Assembly (NCBI RefSeq): GCF_010500955.1
Contig: NZ_QVMJ01000043.1
Span: 1,517-35,081 of the forward strand
From: Bacteroides sp. 519
Lineage (GTDB): Bacteria > Bacteroidota > Bacteroidia > Bacteroidales > Bacteroidaceae
Direction of reading: 5' to 3'
Length of the DNA stretch: 33,565 nucleotides
Position 1 is the stretch's first letter; each line of letters starts with the position of its first letter. This document shows, in pieces, positions 1-5,561 of this stretch. The position numbers and the translations under genes are program-made. The notes under the pieces are model-generated. The model saw only the letters and a program-made list of their open reading frames with translations, was not told the DNA's origin and did not search any database.

Positions 1-1137
1 GTTCTCGGGGTTGGTGTTCATCAGCTGACGGGCTTCGGTGGTGCTATAGCTACGTACGGCATAGTCAATCTGGTATTCTACGCGGCGTAGTTCGGGGAAT
101 ATATCACGAAGCAGGGCACTGTAGCTCGAAAGGCCTTTCAGGCGGGCTTCTTTGGCATCGGGTTCGGCAGTGCTGTCAATGATGGCAAGGATCTGGTCTT
201 TCTGTGCAAGGTTGCTTTCTTCTACTTTAACGCGCAAGCCGGCCCAGTCTTCGGCTGTTGAGCGAACAGTGAAAAGGTTTTCGGCCAACAGGTAGTGGTT
301 CTTGATATAATCTTTCAGGGCAATAGAGCGGTTGTGGGCTAATTTGTCGTTGCTGGCGTATTTGCCTTCGGGTGAGGCATAGCCATCAATAAACAGGCCG
401 GTGATTTGTGCATCCTGATCGCCCATTACTTCAAGGAAGGCATCGTTGATTTTGCCTAACTCAACCGGGTTACGACGGAAGTCGGGAAGAATTACCGAAC
501 GGCCAACCTGGAAGTCAAGGAAAGCGCTACCTTGACGGTTACGGGTCTTCACTTCGGGAGCGGGGGCTACCAGAGCTACAAGCGGTTGCACTTCGTAAGG
601 GGCACGGGGGGCCATTTTAACACGGTCGCTTAACTTATAGGTGTAAAGGTTTACTTCACTGCGGCAACCTATCAGTTCCTGACGGAGGTACAGGCTGGCG
701 TTGTCCATCCAACCTTCGTAGGGAATGGCTACTTGGTAGCTCATGTGTTCGTCGGTATATTTATTGGCGTTCACAATCATGCGGGGGGCGTCGTAAAGAG
801 ACAGCCACTCATCGCTGGCAACCATAAACCAACGGGCGTTAATCATCGAACGGGTTTTACCGTTCAACTGAACGTAGGGAAGGTCAACAATTTGTTTGCC
901 GTTACGCAACTCGGGCGTAAAATACATGCTAGAACAGTTAGGAACAGCGTTGGCTTCTACTTTAATGTCGAAACAAACGATTAAACTGTCGTTGCGCTCC
1001 GAAAAATCGGTCGATTCTACGTAAACAGAGCCTTTGTAGTTCTGGGCAGTAGCGGGAACAGAATAAAAGACCATAAAGGCTATAAAGGCTATAAAGTAAT
1101 GAGTGTTGAGTAATGAGTTATTTTTCATCTTCTTCAT
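1..1137 (-). CDS. DUF3868/OmpA-type fimbrial accessory protein, copy 1 (C-terminus cut by window edge)
   Basis: The first 379 codons of this gene are visible. It reads leftwards off the window, and position 1 falls after the motif MNTNPEN. The start is the ATG at 1137, which gives MKKMKNNSLL followed by a hydrophobic signal peptide ending near ATAQ. It is a clear paralogue of the gene at 31096-32586: they share the N-terminal DUF3868 part (residues about 40-200) and an OmpA-like part with GYASPEGKY and nearby Asn/Asp/Arg residues typical of peptidoglycan-binding OmpA domains (about 200-370). The paralogue's C-terminal TPR part lies outside the window. In Bacteroidales such genes stand near the front of Mfa/FimA-type fimbrial operons, and an envelope scaffold or assembly role is inferred. 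It follows the DUF3575 gene, with a palindrome between them. Its signal peptide has one fewer 9-bp repeat unit than copy 2. Confidence 0.85.
   Translation of the reverse strand, partial: MKKMKNNSLLNTHYFIAFIAFMVFYSVPATAQNYKGSVYVESTDFSERNDSLIVCFDIKVEANAVPNCSSMYFTPELRNGKQIVDLPYVQLNGKTRSMINARWFMVASDEWLSLYDAPRMIVNANKYTDEHMSYQVAIPYEGWMDNASLYLRQELIGCRSEVNLYTYKLSDRVKMAPRAPYEVQPLVALVAPAPEVKTRNRQGSAFLDFQVGRSVILPDFRRNPVELGKINDAFLEVMGDQDAQITGLFIDGYASPEGKYASNDKLAHNRSIALKDYIKNHYLLAENLFTVRSTAEDWAGLRVKVEESNLAQKDQILAIIDSTAEPDAKEARLKGLSSYSALLRDIFPELRRVEYQIDYAVRSYSTTEARQLMNTNPEN
1073..1096. repeat. 9-bp in-frame tandem repeat in signal-peptide codons (about 2.6 units)
   Basis: The unit ATAAAGGCT occurs at 1073-1081 and 1082-1090 and is followed by a partial unit. 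On the minus strand it encodes Ala-Phe-Ile steps in the signal peptide of the DUF3868 protein. The paralogue at 32513-32545 has one more unit, so this tract has changed copy number in frame. Confidence 0.8.
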
Positions 1138-1150
1138 GTTGTTATTATTT

Positions 1151-1227
1151 AAACGCAGATTAACGCGGATTAACGCAGATTATTTAATTAGAGATTAATC
1201 CGCGTTAATCTGCGTTAATCTGCGTTT
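1151..1227. repeat. Long palindrome built from the 10-bp word AACGCAGATT
   Basis: Each arm of 32 bp holds three tandem copies of a 10-bp word (AACGCAGATT or AACGCGGATT). The arms pair with two mismatches around a 13-bp AT-rich loop. It lies between the stop of the DUF3575 gene (20 bp away) and the start of the DUF3868 gene. The same element, at the same place and almost identical, is at 32600-32676, and a relative with the same word is at 16000-16074. As RNA it would form a long hairpin. There is no T-run, so it is not a classical intrinsic terminator. Its function is unknown. Confidence 0.9.
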
Positions 1228-1247
1228 CAAAAATCAGTAGCTTCATT

Positions 1248-1847
1248 TTATTTCAAAAAATAAATCAAACTCAACCCAATCTTTGTTGGCCCAACATAGT
1301 GCGTAGTGCCTTCGTCGAGTTTCAAACCGCATTTAGGGGCTTCAAACTTTTCGTAATCTATATAGGCGTAGCCGAAACCAACGGTGGCTTCAAGAGACCA
1401 ACGGGGTGATAACAACCAGTGATAGCCCCATGATACACCACCGCCGGCCAACCAACCACGGTAACGATTATCTTTTAAACCACTGATAAAACCAATATGA
1501 CCAACATTGAAGTTGGAGTAGTGACCATGAAGGCCGAAGAAATGACCGACAAAACTTTCGCAAAGCCAGTAACGAACTTCGGGCTGAACAGTCAGGTTCT
1601 TCCATTTGGTGTTGTCCTTGAAGGTTATAGGGTTGTACATTACCGGCACATCGAGGGTTAAACGTTTGCTCAACTTAAGTTCAACGCCTAAATTGAGGCC
1701 CAGACTGACATCATAAAGCAAATTGCTCTTAACGGCAAGACGTGGGATGGGATCATAGAGACGGTAGGTGCTCAGGTCTTGAGAACGAAGAACCCCCGGG
1801 GCCAGTGTGAAAACAAGGATGAATATTAGTATTATTCGGGTACGCAT
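1248..1847 (-). CDS. DUF3575-type outer membrane beta-barrel protein, copy 1
   Basis: This is a 199-residue protein. I chose the ATG at 1847 because it gives a clean signal peptide (MRTRIILIFILVFTLAPGVL, then RSQ). The longer open frame to 1976 overlaps the upstream small gene and has no signal-like sequence. The mature part (YRLYDPIPRLAVKSNLLYD, then alternating polar/hydrophobic strands with YHWLLSPRWSLEATVGFGYAY and a C-terminal LSLIYFLK) is typical of a small outer-membrane beta-barrel with a terminal aromatic or hydrophobic residue. It is nearly identical over most of its length to the gene at 32698-33300. DUF3575 genes commonly precede DUF3868 genes at the head of Bacteroidales fimbrial operons. 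A role in the outer-membrane step of fimbria assembly is inferred, not shown. Confidence 0.85.
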   Translation of the reverse strand: MRTRIILIFILVFTLAPGVLRSQDLSTYRLYDPIPRLAVKSNLLYDVSLGLNLGVELKLSKRLTLDVPVMYNPITFKDNTKWKNLTVQPEVRYWLCESFVGHFFGLHGHYSNFNVGHIGFISGLKDNRYRGWLAGGGVSWGYHWLLSPRWSLEATVGFGYAYIDYEKFEAPKCGLKLDEGTTHYVGPTKIGLSLIYFLK

Positions 1848-1872
1848 AGAACAAGTTTTACAATGTTGATGA

Positions 1873-2208
1873 TTAAGAATTAAGACTCTCACGAGACGAC
1901 TCAATGCTGGAAAGCCACTGTTTATAACCACGGTTGAATTGATAAACGGTACGGGGAAATTCTGCACGACGCTCACTACTGTCTAACAAAGGATCAACCA
2001 TTTTACCTACTTCGTTTAAAAGACTAACCAAAGAAGTTACATCTTGACTATGGGTAATACGGCCGGGGCCATGTAAATAATTTAAAAGCCGAGCCTCTTC
2101 ATAAGAAAGGCATAACTTGCCATTTTTGGCACGTGGGTTTTCAAAGCAGATACTACTCGCTTTATGAAGCAGGTAAACTACATATAAAGTCTTCTTATCC
2201 AACATCAT
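1873..2208 (-). CDS. Small hypothetical protein, first gene of fimbrial operon 1
   Basis: This 111-residue soluble protein has no signal peptide or membrane segment. The start codon at 2208 is followed at once by a second Met (MMLDKKTL). I do not recognise a named family. It is homologous over about 65 residues to the partial gene at the right edge (33305-33565): both have an RL..YL segment, a TSLV/TLVDLL segment, a [KR].VD.P or MVDPLL segment, and the conserved end EFPR-x3-QFNR-x4-WL. It lies 25 bp upstream of the DUF3575 gene and is the first gene of its operon. Its start lies 18 bp from the left inverted repeat of the invertible promoter segment, so it would be the first gene transcribed in the ON state. 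A cytoplasmic regulatory or small adaptor role is possible but unsupported. Confidence 0.7.
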   Translation of the reverse strand: MMLDKKTLYVVYLLHKASSICFENPRAKNGKLCLSYEEARLLNYLHGPGRITHSQDVTSLVSLLNEVGKMVDPLLDSSERRAEFPRTVYQFNRGYKQWLSSIESSRESLNS

Positions 2209-2226
2209 GTCTCTAGTCGTTATAAA

Positions 2227-2251
2227 TCCGTCTTATTAAAGAAGACGGACA
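2227..2251 (+). repeat. Left inverted repeat of invertible promoter segment
   Basis: This 25-bp site begins TCCGTCTTATTAAAG and ends AGACGGACA. Its reverse complement recurs at 2552-2576 with 24 of 25 bases equal. Each site is itself nearly symmetrical (TCCGTCT and AGACGGA half-sites around an asymmetric AT-rich core), which is the usual build of a site-specific recombinase crossover site. Confidence 0.85.
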
Positions 2252-2551
2252 TTTCTAGTTTTGATGGGAGAAAAAAAACTATAAAATCAGGGAATTAGAA
2301 AAGAACAAAAAGTATGATGTAAAGAAAACAAAATAAAGGTTTGTATGGCTCAAAAGCGGTATATGAACGTTAATAAAGATTAATTGAATTTATTTACAAT
2401 GTAATGCTTTGTTGATAAAACACACATTATATATATAAAAAAATCCGTTTTATTCGTTATTGTGGCCAAAACCAAAATCTTTGTTTTTGATGAAAAATAG
2501 GACATTACTTGCACAATAAAATCAAAAGTTATACATTTGCATCATTAATGC
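2252..2551. promoter_or_regulatory. Invertible promoter segment (phase-variation switch) of fimbrial operon 1, OFF orientation
   Basis: Exactly 300 bp lie between two 25-bp inverted repeats that match at 24 of 25 positions. One consensus promoter lies just inside the right repeat and fires rightwards, away from the fimbrial genes. I found no CAAAnnTA (the reverse of the -7 box) pointing left within the segment. If the segment flips, the -7 box moves to 2264-2271 on the minus strand and transcription would run through the left repeat into the small gene at 2208, with a leader of about 50 nt. Promoter inversions of this design control capsule and fimbrial operons in Bacteroidales. The recombinase gene is not in the window. 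The structure is seen directly; inversion itself is inferred. Confidence 0.8.
2509..2546 (+). promoter_or_regulatory. Consensus Bacteroidota promoter inside the invertible segment
   Basis: The -33 element TTG(C) is at 2509-2511 and the -7 element TACATTTG (consensus TAnnTTTG) at 2532-2539. They are 20 bp apart, as expected for the Bacteroidota primary sigma factor. The start site would be near 2546, a few bases before the right inverted repeat. In the present orientation it drives transcription to the right, into a gene-poor stretch. Confidence 0.75.
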
Positions 2552-2576
2552 TGTCCGTCTCCTTTAATAAGACGGA
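2552..2576 (-). repeat. Right inverted repeat of invertible promoter segment
   Basis: The reverse complement of this 25-bp site matches 2227-2251 with one mismatch (A versus G in the core region). The 300 bp between the two repeats is the predicted invertible DNA. Confidence 0.85.
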
Positions 2577-2943
2577 CATCATTATATCACCTCAAAGGGT
2601 TATTACAAACAACTTTGCGCAATAAATACTACAACTAACACGTCGTTTTTTTTACCACATCCCGATCAATACATGGATTAACACAGATTCAGCGGATCTA
2701 TACATATTTTTTACCCATGCAACATCAACGGTTTCACTGCGTAACTCACGTAAATTCAGTCTTTATCATAAGTACCATTTAAAGCGTGACGACAAATTTG
2801 TAACAACATTTCTTAACACGCCTAACAACACGCTTTTAACAAACTGTTTATCTGCAAGATAACTCAGAACGTGTTGACGTGACGAATAATTTTGTATTTT
2901 AAACATCTATGGAGAGCGGGGTTGGTTCAAATCAGATTGGAAT

Positions 2944-3038
2944 TGAAACGCTAAGTTACGCGGAGTTACGCGGAGTTTTTATTTCGATGCCGCAGGAAAA
3001 CTAAAACTCCGCGTAACTTAGCGTAACTCAGCGTTTCA
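2944..3038. repeat. Palindrome A, word ACGCGGAGTT
   Basis: The left arm (2944-2979) begins TGAAACGCTAAGTTACGCGG and carries three 10-bp words (ACGCTAAGTT or ACGCGGAGTT). The right arm (3003-3038) is its reverse complement with about three mismatches. The loop contains CGATGCCGCA at 2985-2994. Its whole sequence, loop included, is the reverse complement of palindrome B at 3526-3612. Confidence 0.9.
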
Positions 3039-3064
3039 AAATTTCAGTCCTTAACCGAACCAAA

Positions 3065-3196
3065 AATGCAATTCATTTGTACCTCAAATGCAGTTCATTT
3101 ACACCTCAAATGCAGTTCATTTACACCTCAAATGCAGTTCATTTAGCATGCAAATGCAGTTCATTTAGGGGGCAAATGCAGTTCATTTGTAGTTGA
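3065..3196. repeat. Six tandem 22-bp direct repeats (iteron-like)
   Basis: The units start at 3065, 3087, 3109, 3131, 3153 and 3175. The conserved core of each unit is AATGCAGTTCATTT, followed by a more variable 8-bp tail (ACACCTCA in two units). The first unit has AATGCAATTCATTT. There are no spacers, so it is not CRISPR. The period is close to two helical turns, as in arrays of protein-binding sites and replication iterons. The reading frame shifts from unit to unit, which argues against a coding repeat. Confidence 0.85.
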
Positions 3197-3240
3197 GAGT
3201 TGAGAGTTCCATGCGGCATCGTAACTCTCAACTCTCAACT
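3191..3240. repeat. Perfect 18-bp inverted repeat, word GTTGAGA
   Basis: AGTTGAGAGTTGAGAGTT at 3191-3208 is the exact reverse complement of 3223-3240, with a 14-nt loop. The loop contains TGCGGCATCG (3212-3221), the same 10-mer found in the loops of palindromes A and B, although the arms are unrelated. Confidence 0.85.
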
Positions 3241-3404
3241 AGAGCATCAGCAGTTTCTTTTTTATCTTTTTCTACTGATGTTTTCTTTTCTGTTATGTTC
3301 TTTTCTGTTGCCATGGTATTACCATTTTCCTTTTGCCAGCGTTTGTTCGCGTTTTTCTTTCCAACTATACTGCGTTTAACTATCGTATCATTGTATTTTT
3401 GCAT
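3228..3404 (-). CDS. Possible small lysine-rich ORF or gene remnant (58 aa)
   Basis: The frame runs from ATG 3404 to TGA 3228 and encodes a very basic, hydrophilic peptide with VGKKNANKRWQKENGN in the middle and a Lys/Glu-rich tail. The KKNANKRWQKENG type of sequence resembles linker or tail regions of replication and DNA-binding proteins on Bacteroidales mobile elements, but I cannot name a family. A different frame just upstream (from about 3510 down to the TAG near 3397) is also open and reads through MENDNPLVSSEYVTRLCKNT. The two might be halves of one frameshifted gene. The stop lies inside the arm of the hairpin at 3191-3240. No promoter is evident. Confidence 0.25.
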   Translation of the reverse strand: MQKYNDTIVKRSIVGKKNANKRWQKENGNTMATEKNITEKKTSVEKDKKETADALVES

Positions 3405-3525
3405 AACCGTGTAACATATTCAGACGAAACCAACGGGTTGTCATTTTCCATTCTATCTACAGTGCTTGTACAATACATCATCAATCTATTTACAACAAAT
3501 GTGCAATCAATCGCAATGATTGAAA

Positions 3526-3612
3526 TTGAAACGCTAAGTTACACGAAGTTTTAGTTTTCCTGCGGCATCGAAATAAAAACTCCGCGTAACTTAGCGTAAC
3601 TCAGCGTTTCAA
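3526..3612. repeat. Palindrome B, inverted copy of palindrome A
   Basis: It begins TTGAAACGCTAAGTTACACG and ends CTCAGCGTTTCAA. The 33-bp loop region is exactly the reverse complement of the loop region of palindrome A, with TGCGGCATCG at 3561-3570. The left arm has lost one 10-bp word compared with A. Confidence 0.9.
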
Positions 3613-3775
3613 TTTATGCACAAAGTACAAATAATAGATAAAATAGTATCAACCATTTAATAATTTGAATTGTTATTTTTGTTATAGCCTTAATTCAACA
3701 GTGTTATATGTGCAGAATAAACAAGCAAGTAGTGCTTTTGCCTTCTTTTTAGAATTGTATTGTTTATTGATAAAA

Positions 3776-3819
3776 TTGTATTATTATTACTCTAAAATAC
3801 AAGATATTTTTGTACCAAA
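3776..3819 (+). promoter_or_regulatory. Possible promoter of the mannan locus
   Basis: TATTTTTG at 3805-3812 fits the TAnnTTTG -7 box and would give a leader of about 42 nt before the SusC start at 3861. No good TTG lies 19-21 bp upstream (TTA at 3781-3783 is the nearest; TTG at 3776 is too far). A regulated promoter often lacks a strong -33 box. Another TATTTTTG lies at 3674-3681. Confidence 0.35.
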
Positions 3820-3860
3820 TAAAAAGTGTGAATTTATTCATTTAAATCTAATTGTATTAT

Positions 3861-5561
3861 ATGAAGAACATTTTGTTGTTTCTTATGGCGCTCGCCCTGA
3901 GTAGCCATATAATGGCTCAGCAAACTACGGTAACAGGTGTAATAACCGATGCTACCGATGGTTCGCCAATAATTGGAGCCAATGTACTTATCAAAGGTAG
4001 CAGTACAGGTGCAATCTCTGATATCGATGGTAATTATAGTGTAAGTGTACCTTCCGGAAAGAATGTATTAGTAATCTCCTGCATTGGATACAGAGCACAA
4101 GAAATTACATTATCAGCAAACCAACGGGTAGCCAATATAGCAATGAAGGAAGATTCCGAATTGCTTGATGAGGTTGTAGTTGTTGGATATGGTACTATGA
4201 AGAAAAGCGACCTTTCGGGGGCGTCGGTATCGGTAGGCGAGGATAAGATTAAGGGATCGATTATTACGAATCTTGACCAAGCTTTACAAGGACGGGCTGC
4301 GGGTGTTAATTCGGTTATGACATCGGGAGCTCCGGGATCATCAACCTCAATCCGTGTACGTGGACAGGCAACTGTAAATGCAAATGCAGAACCACTGTAT
4401 GTAATTGACGGTGTTATATTCCAAGGAGGTAGTAGTAGCGGACATAGCGTAGGATTGGGCGATGCTCTTGGTAATGGAGCAGCCACAGGTATATCACCAC
4501 TTTCTACACTTAATCCGGCTGATATTGTTTCTATGGAAATTCTTAAAGATGCCTCTGCAACAGCTATTTATGGAGCCCAAGGTGCAAATGGTGTTGTACT
4601 GATTACCACCAAACGTGGTAAAACCGGTGAAGCTAAATTTAGTTATGAAGGGATGTTTGGTGTACAAAACCAAGCTGTACGCCTCAAAATGATGGATTTA
4701 GCAGAATATGCAGTATACAACTCAAGCATAGCAAAAACAACCGGTGGCCAAGATGGTACAGTTGAATATATGGACCCATCTTTACTGGGTAAAGGAACTA
4801 ATTGGCAAGATGTTATTTTCCGTGATGCATGGATGAACCAGCACAATATTTCTGCTCAGGGAGGTACCGAAAAAGTTCAATACTTTGTTTCAGGTTCTTA
4901 TATGAATCAGGATGGTACGTTACGCGGAACAGAGTTTGAACGTTATTCATTCCGTACTAATCTGGATGCTCAACTTAAATCCTGGTTTAAATTAGGATTA
5001 AATGTCATGTATTCAAATACACACGAACGCCTTTTAAGGGCTGATGGTTCGCAGGGAGTATTAACATATTCTTTACTTACACCTCCCGATATTCCTGTTT
5101 ACGATGTTTATGGCAATTATGCAACAGTGGTACGCGAAGGATACAACCGTATGAATCCATTGGCACTAGCCGAACTGGACGATAACTTCCTTACTCGTGA
5201 AAAATTAAATGGAAACATTTTCTTTGATCTAACTCCTATCAAGAATTTTACTTGGCATGCCGAACTGGGTTTTGATATAAGTAACTCGAAAGCCGAACGT
5301 TGGAGACCTACTTATAATTTTGGAGGTAGTGTACTAAGAGAAACGAATACCAGCATTATTCAACGCAACAATAGCTTATATTGGCAATTAAAAAACTACC
5401 TTACTTATAATGGCAATGTGGGTAAACACAACTACACATTAATGGCCGGACAAGAAGCTTGGGAATCTAAATATGAATATATTAGCGTAAGTGGTTCAAA
5501 TTTACCTGATAACAGCATTAAGAATCCTTCTTTGGGAGATAACCACGGCTGTTATAGGTAG
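3861..5561 (+). CDS. SusC-like TonB-dependent outer membrane transporter, N-terminal part (frameshifted)
   Basis: I chose the ATG at 3861 (MKNILLFLMALALSSHIMAQ), which gives a good signal peptide; the TTG at 3852 adds nothing. The N-terminal carboxypeptidase-regulatory-like domain (TGVITDATDGSPIIGANV to IGYRAQEITL) is followed by the TonB box region EVVVVGYGTMKKSDLSG, the plug domain (ITNLDQALQGRAAGV, then IRVRGQATVNA and PLYVIDGV) and the first barrel strands. The frame ends early at TAG 5559-5561, after NPSLGDN. The expected continuation is in the next frame from 5545. Dropping one C of the CC at 5543-5544 restores a single 1076-residue protein of normal SusC length. This is the outer-membrane importer of mannan oligomers, working with the SusD gene 18 bp after its C-terminal part. 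The shift is either a real mutation or a sequence error. Confidence 0.9.
   Translation: MKNILLFLMALALSSHIMAQQTTVTGVITDATDGSPIIGANVLIKGSSTGAISDIDGNYSVSVPSGKNVLVISCIGYRAQEITLSANQRVANIAMKEDSELLDEVVVVGYGTMKKSDLSGASVSVGEDKIKGSIITNLDQALQGRAAGVNSVMTSGAPGSSTSIRVRGQATVNANAEPLYVIDGVIFQGGSSSGHSVGLGDALGNGAATGISPLSTLNPADIVSMEILKDASATAIYGAQGANGVVLITTKRGKTGEAKFSYEGMFGVQNQAVRLKMMDLAEYAVYNSSIAKTTGGQDGTVEYMDPSLLGKGTNWQDVIFRDAWMNQHNISAQGGTEKVQYFVSGSYMNQDGTLRGTEFERYSFRTNLDAQLKSWFKLGLNVMYSNTHERLLRADGSQGVLTYSLLTPPDIPVYDVYGNYATVVREGYNRMNPLALAELDDNFLTREKLNGNIFFDLTPIKNFTWHAELGFDISNSKAERWRPTYNFGGSVLRETNTSIIQRNNSLYWQLKNYLTYNGNVGKHNYTLMAGQEAWESKYEYISVSGSNLPDNSIKNPSLGDNHGCYR

Larger units (their letters stand above)
2577..3860. 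other. Gene-poor intergenic region upstream of the mannan locus
   Basis: About 1.3 kb hold no convincing complete gene. The contents are: a degenerate single arm resembling the CGCAGATT word near 2674-2698; an isolated TAATTTTG at 2887-2894 without a matching -33; palindrome A (2944-3038); six 22-bp direct repeats (3065-3196); a short hairpin (3191-3240); a 58-codon minus-strand reading frame (3228-3404); palindrome B (3526-3612); and AT-rich DNA with possible promoter boxes before SusC. The mix of repeats and a coding remnant suggests an old insertion or decay site. That is inference. Confidence 0.6.

Noticed and set aside
1151..1227. Classical rho-independent terminator
   Set aside because: The stem is far longer than usual, AT-rich loop, and there is no T-run on either side; a different role is more likely.
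1848..1976. N-terminal extension of the DUF3575 gene (and the equivalent at 33301-33441)
   Set aside because: The extensions overlap the upstream small genes, are not alike between the paralogues, and precede a good signal peptide.
2887..2894. TAATTTTG as a promoter -7 box
   Set aside because: No TTG at 19-21 bp upstream and no gene start follows; chance occurrence in AT-rich DNA is likely.
2640..2930. Possible tRNA or small RNA gene in the gene-poor region
   Set aside because: I found no cloverleaf pattern, no conserved T-loop GTTCRANNC box and no promoter-terminator pair.
3065..3196. CRISPR-like array
   Set aside because: The 22-bp units are directly adjacent without unique spacers and no cas gene is present.
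3193..3904. Short plus-strand frames upstream of SusC (73-79 codons)
   Set aside because: They run across hairpins and AT-rich DNA, have Phe/Ser-rich content typical of non-coding sequence, and the minus-strand lysine-rich frame explains part of it better.
4034..4486. 150-codon minus-strand frame within SusC
   Set aside because: It is a shadow of the SusC plug domain; low-complexity Pro/Thr/Ser content and no homologous motif.
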